Both the position numbers and the translations under genes were made by a program. The notes under the pieces were generated by a model, which was not told the DNA's origin, did no database searches, and was given only the letters and a program-made list of their open reading frames with translations. A stretch of DNA of 64,000 bases from CAYNWT01 sp964485095. GTDB lineage: Bacteria > Planctomycetota > Planctomycetia > Planctomycetales > Planctomycetaceae. The DNA is taken from assembly GCA_964485095.1 (NCBI GenBank), contig CAZAIB010000012.1, positions 1-64,000 of the forward strand, in the 5' to 3' direction. Positions 35,940 to 46,443 of this stretch are shown here, in pieces. Every line of letters starts with the position of its first letter. Position 1 is the stretch's first letter.

Positions 35940-38834
35940 TCAGTCAGCATTCTGGGTTCTTACCACACGGAACCCGCAGTTCCGGCTGCGAAAATTCATC
36001 CCGTGCCAACCACGGGCTTCGGCGTCTGAGTCTCCGGACGAATTAAATACTCCACCACCACGAATCAATCGTCTCGTTCCTTCAAGTCCGGTGTCACCAC
36101 CCGGCCCGGTGGGATCAGTCACCGGAGTTCCATCAGATTCAGACCACTCGTCCCAGCAATACTCCCAGACGTTGCCATGCATATCGAACAGGCCGAAAGC
36201 GTTCGGCATCAAAGAACCACAAGGCAACGTGGGAATCGGACGGCGATTTGACGACCGGGCATATTGAGGTTCCAACAGTTGATCGTTGCCGAAACTGTAG
36301 CGAGCTGCAGAACCGGCGCGGCACGCGAGCTCCCACTCAGCTTCCGTCGGAAGCCGATAGCCGGACGAATCAAAACTGCACGTCCAGCGCGAAAGTGACT
36401 TGCCGTCATGTGTCTCTTTGGTTTCTGAGTAGCACGGTTCAAGACCTTCCTGTTTGCTTAACCAGTTGCAAAACCGAACGGCGTTCGTCCACGACATATT
36501 TTGCGCGGGGTGGTGCGGTAATGGACTGACGAAGGTGTCTGCCGCCACCAATTCTTGTTGTTCCGGAGTCCGCGATTTCGCGAATGCGGCCATCATGCTG
36601 CGGCTGGTTTCCCGGTTGCTCATCATGAACTTTCGCGTCACGGTTACCTCGTACGCCGTAGAATCCCGGTCCGACCCGCCCATAGTCAGGCCAGCGGGCG
36701 CAATTGGAATCATGACCATTCCCAACGAGTTCACTTTCCATTCCGCATCGGTACGTTGCACTTCGGGCAGCTGTTTGCCCCACTTACGAAGAGCCCAACC
36801 CGACGCGGCATGAACCGATCCGTTCGGCGAACCACGGTGCAGGCCCTGCATTGTTTCAACGATGTTATCCCGGTCGCCGCGGTGCAAAGTCAGTGGGTCA
36901 ATGTTGCCGACGCCAAGACAAACAGCGGCAGCCAGATCAGATCCGGCACCCTCCAGAATGCCCGGCAAAGCAGACTCGTCACCAACCCAGTTTGGGAAAC
37001 TGTGAATGAACAACGTCCGAGTCGTGGGATCAGCGACCGGTGCAACCAGACCCGTTGCCGGTTCCAGATCGCCCAGAAACATCGCCAGGCAAGCGAATCG
37101 AACACGCGCGCCCGGTTCGCCCTGCTGCACACGTGAACTCAGTTCGTTTCCGGCCTGCCCTTTTTCAGAACGCAGCGCGGCCGCCGCGCTGCGCATCGCG
37201 CCTCGGCTGACCGGAATCGATCCGAATGCGTCCAGGAGTACCTGAGTTCGCGCTTCGCCGATCGCTGCCAAACCGCACGCGGCCCGAAATCGAATAGAGG
37301 ATTCCGTTTCGGCGTCGCTGGCCAGGGAATCTTCCAGCATGGTCTGAGTTACCGGGTCGGCTGCATCGAGGTTCTCAATACAAAGCGGAATGGCATCCGG
37401 AGCCGCGTTCAACAACGCCAACACGCGTGCTTCGGAAGCCACCGCCTCAGCGCTTCGCGTCTCCAGGCGAGCATCCCCGATTCGCATGACGGCAGCGGTA
37501 CTGACCGCAACCATGCCAGCCACCATCACGGCTGCCGTTCCGATAGAAAGAGCCAACTTTGGTTCTCTCCGACACCAGCGAACAACCCTTTCAAACGCAC
37601 CCACAGGCCGCGCCGTGATGGGAAGATCTTCCGAGTATCGCCGCAGGTCTTCGCCAAGCTCTTCGGCAGATTGGTATCGACGCGCAGGATCTTTTTGTAG
37701 ACACCGCTGACAAATGGTTTCCAAATCGCGTGAGATCGCCGGGTTCAACTCTCGTAGCCGTGGCGGTTCGTGTGTGGCAAGCTGCTGGAAAATTTCCCAC
37801 GGCGAAGAACCCAATAACGGCGGGCGGCCGGACAGCATTTCATACAGAATCGCCCCGATGGCATAAATGTCCGCAGTGGGGCCAACAGGTGTGTCAGGGT
37901 TGGCCTGTTCGGGAGCCATGTACTGCGGAGTTCCCAGTGCACCACTGATGGAATCTGCGGTGAGATTTGTATCGGCTCTACGTGATAACCCGAAGTCGGC
38001 AACCAACGGGCCATCGGGGCCAATCAAAACGTTGCCCGGTTTCAGGTCACGATGAATAAGCTGCCGTTCGTGAGCGTACGCAATCGCCGCAGTGATTTCC
38101 CGACCAATACGCACGGCTTGCGTCGCGGGCAATGGACCATTGGACAAAACGTTTGCTAACGTTCCGCCGCTGACATATTCCATCACAAGAAATGGAACCG
38201 CCTGCGATGTCGCGCCAACTTGATAGACCACCACGATTCCGCGGTGCTGAAGTTTCGCAGCCGATTCCGACTCACGCCGAAGTTGCTCCCGCTGTTTCTC
38301 CGTTGTGTGCTGACCACCAATGAGCATCTTGATTGCAACAGTGCGGTTCAGGTTCAGATCCCGAGCCTTATACACGACCCCCATCGCACCACGACCGGCA
38401 ATTTCGATAAGCTCGAACCCTTCGACAGCCGGTAACCGGGAATCAACTGCCGCGTTCTCTGGAACGACACTGCTCTCAGCCTGCGCATTCAATAGCTGAT
38501 GCAGTTGGAATTGGCGTTCGATCGCATCCTTCAAGTCCGGGAACCGCGACACGTATTCGCCGGGAGTCGGCACCTCACCGCGTTCTTCGCGGAGAATGAT
38601 CTCGTTGTACATGAGATCCAGGCAGGTCGATTCTTCAGCCAGCTGAGGAAAATCGGCCAGGTAACCCTCTAGGTTCTTGTCGCGCCCGGCAAGCCACTGC
38701 CGGCGTTGATCCTCAGATACCAGGATTGCCAGTTCGTTTAGAGAGACCTCGCCAGCGGACGCAATCAGCTCGCACAAATTGGCCCCGGGATTCTGGTCCC
38801 ACTGCTTTGCGAGTTCTTCAAAGAGACTGGACAT
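35940..38834 (-). CDS. Ser/Thr protein kinase with C-terminal FGE/SUMF1-like domain
   Basis: A protein of about 964 residues. An N-terminal helical segment (1-120) is of the type that precedes many planctomycete kinases. The Hanks-type kinase domain (about 140-405) has the glycine loop IAGRGAMGVVYKARD, the catalytic Lys in TVAIKML, HRDLKPGNVLI, DFGLSRR and GTPQYMAPEQA, all intact. A membrane helix (about 428-448, SIGTAAVMVAGMVAVSTAAV) separates it from an exported part. That part has an Ala-rich helical repeat region and a formylglycine-generating-enzyme-like domain (about 690-964) with LPTEAEWELACRAG, FGLFDMHGNVWEYCWDEW and RLIRGGG. The usual active-site Cys pair of true FGE is not clear. 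GTG 38837 precedes ATG 38834 directly. The ECF sigma gene ends 67 bases upstream, the usual planctomycete pairing. Confidence 0.92.
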   Translation of the reverse strand: MSSLFEELAKQWDQNPGANLCELIASAGEVSLNELAILVSEDQRRQWLAGRDKNLEGYLADFPQLAEESTCLDLMYNEIILREERGEVPTPGEYVSRFPDLKDAIERQFQLHQLLNAQAESSVVPENAAVDSRLPAVEGFELIEIAGRGAMGVVYKARDLNLNRTVAIKMLIGGQHTTEKQREQLRRESESAAKLQHRGIVVVYQVGATSQAVPFLVMEYVSGGTLANVLSNGPLPATQAVRIGREITAAIAYAHERQLIHRDLKPGNVLIGPDGPLVADFGLSRRADTNLTADSISGALGTPQYMAPEQANPDTPVGPTADIYAIGAILYEMLSGRPPLLGSSPWEIFQQLATHEPPRLRELNPAISRDLETICQRCLQKDPARRYQSAEELGEDLRRYSEDLPITARPVGAFERVVRWCRREPKLALSIGTAAVMVAGMVAVSTAAVMRIGDARLETRSAEAVASEARVLALLNAAPDAIPLCIENLDAADPVTQTMLEDSLASDAETESSIRFRAACGLAAIGEARTQVLLDAFGSIPVSRGAMRSAAAALRSEKGQAGNELSSRVQQGEPGARVRFACLAMFLGDLEPATGLVAPVADPTTRTLFIHSFPNWVGDESALPGILEGAGSDLAAAVCLGVGNIDPLTLHRGDRDNIVETMQGLHRGSPNGSVHAASGWALRKWGKQLPEVQRTDAEWKVNSLGMVMIPIAPAGLTMGGSDRDSTAYEVTVTRKFMMSNRETSRSMMAAFAKSRTPEQQELVAADTFVSPLPHHPAQNMSWTNAVRFCNWLSKQEGLEPCYSETKETHDGKSLSRWTCSFDSSGYRLPTEAEWELACRAGSAARYSFGNDQLLEPQYARSSNRRPIPTLPCGSLMPNAFGLFDMHGNVWEYCWDEWSESDGTPVTDPTGPGGDTGLEGTRRLIRGGGVFNSSGDSDAEARGWHGMNFRSRNCGFRVVRTQNAD

Positions 38835-38904
38835 CACTAGCTCATCACGATTTGGTCACAGTAAGAGTGAACGGAATCGTGCCCGCGTACCGGACAGAAA
38901 AGTT

Positions 38905-39528
38905 TCAGATTTCTGAACCATCAACTTCCGACCGAACACGACTCAATGCGCGCTCCAACCGCTTACGCAATGCTTCTGCAGGTTCGCCCAATTCGTCAGC
39001 CACTTCCTGCCACGATTTTCCGGCCGTCCGTAAGTCTGCCACGACAAGTTCGTCTGGCTTCAACCGCGAACGGACCTCGCCCAGGAGTTCCCGAGCCGAA
39101 GCGACTGTCCCCGGACCTGGAGCGTCTGTTTTGACTTCAGCCGGATCGACAGGTATCTCGGCCGCTTCGCCCGCGTTGCGTTTCTGCGCAGTCTGACGAC
39201 GGTGCTCGTCAATCACTCGGTTGCGAGTCATAGTCACCAGCAGCCCTAGCAACTGCTCTGGCTTCTCACATTCAAACGACCCGTCAGTCGCGCTCCTGAA
39301 GAACCGACCGAACACGGACTGGCAAATATCAATCGAATCGACAACCCGGCGCAAACGAGGATCAGTCAATCGTACTCGAGCCGCCCGGCGGATCTCAGGT
39401 TCGTAAAGTCTGACCAGCTCCATTGCAGCAGCTTCATCGCCCGCCCGTGTGCGAACCATCAGATCTTCGAATTGGTCTTCTGCTAGCATCGACGGCCCTG
39501 ACTCGACGTTTTCCCCCCGCGTCATCAT
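38905..39528 (-). CDS. ECF-type RNA polymerase sigma factor
   Basis: About 207 residues. Region 2 includes LMVRTRAGDEAAAMELVRLY and VVDSIDICQSVFGRFF, the planctomycete ECF signature, then TMTRNRVIDEHRR. Region 4 is LKPDELVVADLRTAGKSWQE with a helix-turn-helix, then LGEPAEALRKRLERALSRV. The exact start is uncertain: ATG ATG at 39528/39525 and ATG 39489 are all possible, none with a strong ribosome binding site. The Ser/Thr kinase-FGE gene follows directly, and such sigma factors are often controlled by the adjacent kinase through phosphorylation. The CHAT protein gene ends 175 bases upstream on the same strand. Confidence 0.92.
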   Translation of the reverse strand: MMTRGENVESGPSMLAEDQFEDLMVRTRAGDEAAAMELVRLYEPEIRRAARVRLTDPRLRRVVDSIDICQSVFGRFFRSATDGSFECEKPEQLLGLLVTMTRNRVIDEHRRQTAQKRNAGEAAEIPVDPAEVKTDAPGPGTVASARELLGEVRSRLKPDELVVADLRTAGKSWQEVADELGEPAEALRKRLERALSRVRSEVDGSEI

Positions 39529-39703
39529 AGGACACTGGATCAGGTCACAGGAATATCGACCTGGCAAACCGCCTGATTTTCCACCACTTTCTGTAGAGAT
39601 ATGCGAGACTCAGCACGTCCGTTCTAAAGGCCGAAGCCGGGAACACAACGTCCCCGGCCCCGGTAAACCCCGACCCACAAGTCAATGATCGCGTTCAAGA
39701 CGC

Positions 39704-42700
39704 CTATTCATGCCCCGTCACCGTAAACGCGGCCCAGAAGAATGGATGAGCGGCCCCTTCTCGATCGCGGAGCTGACGGATCTGTTTGATCTGAGCGTCC
39801 CGCAGTGCGGCAGGTTTACTTTTCTTCAGAGCCAACCCATCAAACAGCGTCACCATCAGGTTTACGGTCGCAATGTCACTAATTTCCCACAGAGTCGCCA
39901 CCACCGACTCAGCGCCTGCAAGTTGGAATGCCTGCCGTAGTCCGGCCACACCCTCGCCGTCCTGAATCGCTCCTAAACCGGTCTGACACGCACTTAGCAC
40001 CACCAGTTCCGTCCCGCGTAAATCCGTCTCGACGATCTCAAGTCCGGTCAACACACCGTCATCACCCGATGCAGCCTGATCATCCAACGCGTCGTTGTAC
40101 CCGGCCAACAACAACCCACATCGCGCCAGCGGGTTTGGGTCTTTTGATTGAGTCTCATCAAGTACAAACCCATGCGTTCCCATCATCAGTGTCCGCGGGC
40201 GTTCCAGCGATTTGAAGACAGCTTCAGCCGCCTGCTGGCCGAGGAATATTTCCGGGCCCACGTTGTTGCTGACTTCCAGACTGGTCTCAATAATCTCCGC
40301 TTCTTTGCGTGTTCCCGGCAACTGCCTGACTTTACCCAAAGCACTGCCATCGAACGAAATGCTGCGTGTTCGCTTCGTGTCCAGTTCGAGAATTCGAATC
40401 GTGTCTTCAATCTCTTGAACACCAGAATTGAAAGCCGGGTCAGCAATAATGACTGGGCGGCCGAGGTTCTGATTGTTCGCGGGATTGGTCAGGTCGCGAC
40501 CCGAATTCACCAGCCGGATCTCAAATTCTTCGACCAGGAACTTCTCGTCAGAGATCGGAATCGCGGCCCAAGGAATCAGCCACAAGTTCGCATCGGGACT
40601 AAGAATAATCTTCTTCTGACCATCGCCAATCGCCCGCTGCAGCGGTTGCCAAAGTTGTGAGTGCAGCGGTTCTAAAGCAGCCCGAACCGACTTCGTGGCT
40701 TCAATCGAACCGTTTTCTTCAATCAACTTTGGCGACTCCAGAATGCTGGTCTGAGCAGCCGCAACCAACCGGTCGATACGGGCGGCCTCACCAAGATCAA
40801 CAAACGTGATGTCTTCGCCTTTGAGAGGCCGAACAATCCACGCAACGTAACGTTCTGGCTTGCGAGCGTCGGGTGAAATGATGCGGTCCAGTTCAATCGG
40901 TTGAACTCGCAGTAATTCGATGAGAACCGAATCGCCCGGGATCTTAGATCGAACGCTGTCCACATCCACCATTCCCTGTTGCTGCCGTGCGACCTCTTTG
41001 GCAAAACCTGGCGAGATCTTATTACGCAGTTCTTGTTCCTGACTTCGCAAAGTCTGCAATTCTGCTCTGCGTGCTTCACGAACCCGATCGTTGGCTCCTT
41101 CCAATGGGAACGTACTGATCTGTCGTCGTAGGTCCTGCCATTGTTTGAACTGAGTTCGACTGGATTCGCTGCTCAGAAAATTCTGCAGCGTCCCGCGCGC
41201 GGCGGCTGTTTCCACAGCGAGCCCCTTCGAATTCAGCACCCACCTTGCAGTCCGATCGATGACCTTCTGCTTATCACCATGTTTGAAGGCCAGGGACAGG
41301 CTGGCGTCGCGTATCCGGCGATCATTCCTTTCAAGAAACCGAACCTGTGCCTGCGCGGGCATCTCAACCAATACTTCGCGGACATACTTGTTGGTCGTCG
41401 TACGAGCCCGTTCCAGCAAGCTCAAAGCCTGCCGCAAATTTCCCTGTCGGTAGTTTACCGCGGCCAGATGGACCAATGGCGAGACGGTTCCGACATGGTC
41501 GGGGCCCGCCGTCTTCACAACGGTTGAGAGTCCCTGACTGGCCAGCCTGGTCGCCTTCTTCATGTCACGACCATACAACGAGATCCCATAACCCAAAGAA
41601 GAAGCGGCGTTGGAAGTTAGTGAATGAGCCGAACCAAGCTCCTTAGTTGCACGTTCAAACGACGCGTTAAGGTTGTACAGACCGATCGGCCCATCCCCGG
41701 ATCGCAGTTGAGTGACTCCCAACTGCAGCTGCAGCACGATGTCCAAATCAACGTCGGCTACCTGGTCCTTAAAGGCAGCGAACACCTGGCGGGCTCGCTT
41801 GATTTGTGTGAGGGCCAGATCTGGTTTGTTCTCGCGGGCTGCTAACACAGACAATGCAGACAGCGGCCGAAGCACGGTCAACTGATCACCGCGTCCGGCT
41901 TTTTCTTCTGTCTCCAGAACCTGAGTCAGCATCGCCCGGCCTTCATCAATCGCACCCATATCTACCAGGTGCGAGCCCAAAGTCGCTCGAGCATCCAATG
42001 CGGACGGGTTATTGGAGCCAAATGCATCTTCCATAACCCCAACCACAGTGCGGAATTCACGTTCGGCTCCCACATGGTCCCCAATGGAAGCCAGCAAGTT
42101 GCCCAGTTGCAGACGGTCCTGTGCTGTCTGCGGATGCTCGCGCCCAAGATGCTCAATGTGAGTGGCCAGTGCGGCTTCCAGATGCTTGCGGGCTTCACCG
42201 AACTCACCGAACTCGAGATACAAGCCGGCCAGCAGCTGGTTAATCGTGGCCGATACGAAGTTGTCCCCGCTAATACCCTCCACATCCACTGCCAGCTGAT
42301 CGATGATCCGCAAAGCCTTGATCGTCTCTTCTCGTGTTAGGTCCTGCTTCTCGAACAAATCCGGATTGGCAGCAACAGTCTGCTGTAGCTTCAACAGCAT
42401 GTTCTGCTTTTCAAGCATATCACCGGCCTGATCCAGTTCGGCAAACAACTGTGATTCAACACTGGTGACAGTCTTTGCGTTAATCCAACCGGGGCGCTTC
42501 CTACCTTTCTCCCCGACCATGACCTTGTGCCAACCGTCCTGCAGTTTCAGCGACCACAATCGCGTGCCAATGGGAACCGTCATCATGACGCGGCTCCCGT
42601 CTTTAATCCGGCCGTCCCTCAAAACGACCAGCATCTGATTTGCATCCGCCTGAGAACGTCTGGCCTCCACGGTAAGTTCTTTGGCAATCTGCTCGAACTT

Positions 42701-44881
42701 CGCGATCTGGTCGACCACGTCCGCGCTAAGTTGGCCTTTGCTGCCCGAACCGGGCGTCTTTAGCAGTTCCAACAACGGCCCTGTATGAGACAAGGCCTGA
42801 ATTGGCTGATTCGCGTTTCGCAATATAAACACCAACGACGAACGCGTCCGAGTTCTCAGCGACCTGGTCTTTGGTGAATCCAGCCTGTCGCAAATCTCCA
42901 GCGCCTTGAGCAACTGTTTTTCGGCCCCGGGCGTGTCACCTCCGAGAGCCAGAACCTCGCCAAGACTCATGTGCAGATTTGCGGTTTGCGGGTGGTCGGG
43001 CCCGAATAGCTGCTGTCGGATTTCAAGAGCCCGCTCAGCGTACCCACGTGCTACTGCGTGTTCACCCAACCGGCTAAGCACACCAGCGTAGTGGTCGTAA
43101 GCGAATGACATCTCGTTCGTGTCGGCCTCGTACGCCGCATACATGGTCGCAACGTGTTTCTCAACGAACTTCTTTGCCATCTGCACGTCACCAGAATACG
43201 AGTGCGCCACAGACATGTTGCCGTACATAGAAGCTGTCCCGGCGTTCTTTTCTCCGAACTCCCCACGCATAACATCCAACGCCTTGGAATAGTGCGTTAC
43301 AGCAGCCTGAAACTCTCCAGCAGCGACAGCAACATGGCCCTTCGCATTTTCAAGCTCAGCATTCAGCACTGGACTGCCTGCGTGTTTGCTTTCCCCCAGA
43401 AGCTTCGTCGCAAGCCGCAGGTGTTTTTTCGCCTGACTGAAATTTCCCTGTGACGAAACAAGATAGCCAAGCTCTTTCACGATCGTGGAAAGTGTGGCCT
43501 TATCTCCAACACCAGCGACAATCTCACGAGCCCGGTTCATTCGCGCGACCGCAGGGTCGATGTCGAGATCTGATTCGAGAAGCTCCATCGCTTCCTGATG
43601 CAGCAGCCGCGCCTCCAACATCTTCTCGCGATTCTCAGGCGTGTGTTCATTCAGTGCGTACGTCGGATCGGCAACCAGTTGTGCCTTTTTCGTCCAGCCC
43701 TGAGTCTTCCGAAACTTAACCTCGTAGAGATCGCCCTGGGCTCGAACGAAAGTGACCGGCGTGTGACGAGACAGCGTTCGCAGAATCGCGCCGGACTCGT
43801 CGCGGATGTATGCGTGATTGGCAATCACGCGCAACATGCCCTGGTCGGGACTGAAGCTGGCTCGCTTACCGCGGATCTCTTCGCGAAACACGGCAGGGAT
43901 TTCGGCTAGTAGGTCACGGACCTCGACAGTACCTGCATCCTTTTCACCCTTCAGCCGCCGGTACCTCCGCAGCGACTCCTGAAGATGCGGAACCGCTTCA
44001 ACAGTTTGCCCCGAACTGCTCAGGTACCACCCAAACATCGACTTGGCAGAAGCGTGTTCAATCACATCGGGTGGCAGAATAGCCGCTCCAATGTCGCACA
44101 CCTTTTCCTGAATCCGCGCGGCTTCTTTGAAGTTGCCAGCCCTGGCATGACTGCTGGCAAGGTTCATCATGATGACACGAACATCACTATGTTGGTCGCC
44201 GCCAAACCGTTTTGCCGCGGCTATCGCTTTGGCATACGCCGCAAACGCGGCCCGCATATCGCCCGCGGTTGCCAGGACGATCGCACGAATGTTCTCCACG
44301 TCGGCCTGAACCGACCCGCCTGTTTTCAGCTTTTTTAGTATCGCGTCGGCCCTGGCAAGCGATGCCTTCGCCCCATCCAGATCATCCGAGAGGTACTGTC
44401 CGTATGCAACGTGCGACAGCACCCATGGACACAGCAGGTTGTATCGTCCGATGGCAGCCTCAACGATCCGCAAAGCCTCCTTCGTACTCCGGACCCCAGC
44501 CGGGGTGTCTCCGTTGTCAAATTGTTTGTTTGATTTTGCCAGCAGCAACGCCACTTTTTCCGCAGCAATGAGATCTTCCTCTGAGGGGTTCTCCAGCGGA
44601 TTCGGTTGAACCAACTCACGCCGAATCCAGCCCACCTGGCCGACCGGTGTCGTCACGCGCAACCGAGTCGGCTCAGACTTCTCGATGCGCAAGTGTGTCC
44701 AGGTCGGGAGCTCTTCAAGTACATTGCCGCGGTCAGTTAGCAGGTAGCCTGTCAGTGCGGTCACTACAACATAGTCAGACGATGCCGCCGGTTCGCTTTT
44801 CTTGCTTTGACCAGCCTGCGCCAGACAAGACGCGAGCATCACACAACCGGCAACTCGAACGATAATCCGTGGACAACTCAT
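39704..44881 (-). CDS. exported SH3b/TPR/CHAT protease-like giant protein
   Basis: A 1725-residue protein starting at ATG 44881 (AGGGAG eight bases upstream) with a signal peptide (VAGCVMLASCLAQAG). Three SH3b-like segments are visible at about residues 35-90, 345-400 and 770-820 (each ending in a GW-I/TKKAQLV-like strand: VGWIRRELV, GWTKKAQLV, GWINAKTV). They are interleaved with long arrays of TPR repeats of the kinesin-light-chain type (AVARGYAERALEIRQQLFG, HPQTANLHMSLGEVLA). The C-terminal 350 residues are a CHAT domain, a caspase-like cysteine protease fold, with His at about 1570 (LMMGTHGFVL) and Cys at about 1632 (VVLSACQTGLG). It ends AHPFFWAAFTVTGHE, as usual. Location outside the cytoplasm is unusual for a CHAT protease and is inferred from the signal peptide. 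Confidence 0.93.
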   Translation of the reverse strand: MSCPRIIVRVAGCVMLASCLAQAGQSKKSEPAASSDYVVVTALTGYLLTDRGNVLEELPTWTHLRIEKSEPTRLRVTTPVGQVGWIRRELVQPNPLENPSEEDLIAAEKVALLLAKSNKQFDNGDTPAGVRSTKEALRIVEAAIGRYNLLCPWVLSHVAYGQYLSDDLDGAKASLARADAILKKLKTGGSVQADVENIRAIVLATAGDMRAAFAAYAKAIAAAKRFGGDQHSDVRVIMMNLASSHARAGNFKEAARIQEKVCDIGAAILPPDVIEHASAKSMFGWYLSSSGQTVEAVPHLQESLRRYRRLKGEKDAGTVEVRDLLAEIPAVFREEIRGKRASFSPDQGMLRVIANHAYIRDESGAILRTLSRHTPVTFVRAQGDLYEVKFRKTQGWTKKAQLVADPTYALNEHTPENREKMLEARLLHQEAMELLESDLDIDPAVARMNRAREIVAGVGDKATLSTIVKELGYLVSSQGNFSQAKKHLRLATKLLGESKHAGSPVLNAELENAKGHVAVAAGEFQAAVTHYSKALDVMRGEFGEKNAGTASMYGNMSVAHSYSGDVQMAKKFVEKHVATMYAAYEADTNEMSFAYDHYAGVLSRLGEHAVARGYAERALEIRQQLFGPDHPQTANLHMSLGEVLALGGDTPGAEKQLLKALEICDRLDSPKTRSLRTRTRSSLVFILRNANQPIQALSHTGPLLELLKTPGSGSKGQLSADVVDQIAKFEQIAKELTVEARRSQADANQMLVVLRDGRIKDGSRVMMTVPIGTRLWSLKLQDGWHKVMVGEKGRKRPGWINAKTVTSVESQLFAELDQAGDMLEKQNMLLKLQQTVAANPDLFEKQDLTREETIKALRIIDQLAVDVEGISGDNFVSATINQLLAGLYLEFGEFGEARKHLEAALATHIEHLGREHPQTAQDRLQLGNLLASIGDHVGAEREFRTVVGVMEDAFGSNNPSALDARATLGSHLVDMGAIDEGRAMLTQVLETEEKAGRGDQLTVLRPLSALSVLAARENKPDLALTQIKRARQVFAAFKDQVADVDLDIVLQLQLGVTQLRSGDGPIGLYNLNASFERATKELGSAHSLTSNAASSLGYGISLYGRDMKKATRLASQGLSTVVKTAGPDHVGTVSPLVHLAAVNYRQGNLRQALSLLERARTTTNKYVREVLVEMPAQAQVRFLERNDRRIRDASLSLAFKHGDKQKVIDRTARWVLNSKGLAVETAAARGTLQNFLSSESSRTQFKQWQDLRRQISTFPLEGANDRVREARRAELQTLRSQEQELRNKISPGFAKEVARQQQGMVDVDSVRSKIPGDSVLIELLRVQPIELDRIISPDARKPERYVAWIVRPLKGEDITFVDLGEAARIDRLVAAAQTSILESPKLIEENGSIEATKSVRAALEPLHSQLWQPLQRAIGDGQKKIILSPDANLWLIPWAAIPISDEKFLVEEFEIRLVNSGRDLTNPANNQNLGRPVIIADPAFNSGVQEIEDTIRILELDTKRTRSISFDGSALGKVRQLPGTRKEAEIIETSLEVSNNVGPEIFLGQQAAEAVFKSLERPRTLMMGTHGFVLDETQSKDPNPLARCGLLLAGYNDALDDQAASGDDGVLTGLEIVETDLRGTELVVLSACQTGLGAIQDGEGVAGLRQAFQLAGAESVVATLWEISDIATVNLMVTLFDGLALKKSKPAALRDAQIKQIRQLRDREGAAHPFFWAAFTVTGHE

Positions 44882-44988
44882 AGTTCGCTCCCTGACATAA
44901 CGTTTCACTGATACCAGACTCAACGCAGTGCGAGCTTGAAGACGGACAACGAACTTGCGAGTTTCTGCCGGCCAGCCCAGGAAGCTAC

Positions 44989-46341
44989 TTACGGCTTGTA
45001 GTACGTGATCGTCACCGACATGACTGGCGTCGGATCGGGTTCAAACGTGACGACTCTAATCGCATTTTCGGTTTTCTCGCCCTGAACAATCAGGCCGCGG
45101 GTCTGCAGTCCATCCTCACCAGCCGTTCGAATCTTCCGCTTCAACGCGCTGAGATTCTTCGGCGACTTTTTGGGCTGAACACCGCGAAGCATGGCGATGA
45201 GATCTTCCTCGTCACCATCAAGCACTCTCGGCGTCGGTTTTGGCCCGGTGAGTTCCTGGAACACGGTCAGCTGAATCTGGCCAACGTTGCGGCCGTAGTC
45301 GATTGCCCGCTCTGCCGATTCCGCTCGAGACAGCACCGTAAACTTCTCAGCCGTCTTGCCGTCAGCCAGTTGGTAACCGCGAACAACGGTCTTCTTATGC
45401 TCAGACGACAGGATCCACTTCGAACAATCGATGTCGCGAGCCGTCTCGCGGTACAGCGTGTTCTCTCCATTCACCTTCAGCAGCACACCCAGCCGCCCAC
45501 GAGCGCCCGAGTTACGAACCAAAGCAAACTCAACCTTCTGCCCTGTGACAGGTTCCGGAACAAACGCCCGACCGTTACGAGTTTCAACCTTCACGGGCCG
45601 TCCGTCGAACAGTACTTCCAAAGTCATCGGTGCCGCAGAATCCACCAGAGGGAACTCGGTCTTCTGTGACTTCACCTGTTCGGACTGTTCCAGAATCCGG
45701 CTTTGTCGTTTCTTCTGCCGATCTTCGAATGTCAGCTGGCTTGAACCACGGTCAAACGCACCACGCAAAACGAAGCTCTCACCAAGTTCGCCCAATATCG
45801 ACGCATCCAGGTCTGCGTCGAAAACATCACACGCACGTTCCAATTTTCCGCCGCTACGGTGGAAACACAGTATGCCAATGGTTGCGGTTCGATTGTCTTC
45901 ATGAACCTGAATAATGCCGGTCAGAAACGCATCCGCTTTCGCAGATTTGTCACCCCAGGCCAGCTTATAACTGGAACCGAAAATCGCCCTGCGTCCATCG
46001 GCGGTCAGATGGTTCGCTCCATCCACCTTCGCCACCTGCGCGCTGGCTTCTTTGATGACCTGTATCTGTCGCGCCTCGTCAAACGAGTTCGCAAGGATGA
46101 GCCCCACTTCCAACCGGTCAGCCAACAGTGAGTTCACCGGACCTGCACTGTCGGTCAGTTTCTGGCCGGGTTTCGCGACACGGAACTTCAACACTCCAAC
46201 AGTCTGAACCCCTTTGTCACGCAGGTAGTCCATAACCTTCGGGACGTGTTTCTGGACTTGTTTGTGTACGGTGTCCGCCTTCGCATTCGTTCCCACAAGC
46301 AGAACAGCCAACAACCAAACAATGGTCTTTGATGTCTTCAT
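44989..46341 (-). CDS. exported protein with FlgO/LpoB-like N-terminal domain
   Basis: A 450-residue protein starting at ATG 46341 with GGAGAG upstream and a clear signal peptide (MKTSKTIVWLLAVLLVGTNA). The first 150 residues resemble the FlgO/LpoB/CsgG-type fold: a strand TVGVLKFRV, then LLADRLEVGLILAN and a later FLTGIIQVHEDNRTATIGIL. Further on is a module with GRLGVLLKVNGENTLYRETA, CSKWILSSEHKKTVVRGYQL and ESAERAIDYGRNVGQIQLTVF, also seen near planctomycete caspase/CHAT and DUF4384 genes as far as I remember. It lies between the cytochrome c gene and the CHAT gene with gaps of about 100 bases, so it probably belongs to the same operon. Function is unknown. Confidence 0.72.
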   Translation of the reverse strand: MKTSKTIVWLLAVLLVGTNAKADTVHKQVQKHVPKVMDYLRDKGVQTVGVLKFRVAKPGQKLTDSAGPVNSLLADRLEVGLILANSFDEARQIQVIKEASAQVAKVDGANHLTADGRRAIFGSSYKLAWGDKSAKADAFLTGIIQVHEDNRTATIGILCFHRSGGKLERACDVFDADLDASILGELGESFVLRGAFDRGSSQLTFEDRQKKRQSRILEQSEQVKSQKTEFPLVDSAAPMTLEVLFDGRPVKVETRNGRAFVPEPVTGQKVEFALVRNSGARGRLGVLLKVNGENTLYRETARDIDCSKWILSSEHKKTVVRGYQLADGKTAEKFTVLSRAESAERAIDYGRNVGQIQLTVFQELTGPKPTPRVLDGDEEDLIAMLRGVQPKKSPKNLSALKRKIRTAGEDGLQTRGLIVQGEKTENAIRVVTFEPDPTPVMSVTITYYKP

Positions 46342-46443
46342 GATTCTCTCCATACGCCACGCCATGGCGCCCAAAATTTGATCAACCGCAAAAAAAGCAC
46401 CATCCCAATGCACCAACCGGAAACCGATGCAACGGAACGTTGC

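Noticed and set aside
39704..44881. TPR-CHAT as part of a type III-E CRISPR (Craspase-like) system
   Set aside because: No CRISPR repeats and no cas-like gene are present in the window, and this CHAT protein has a signal peptide.
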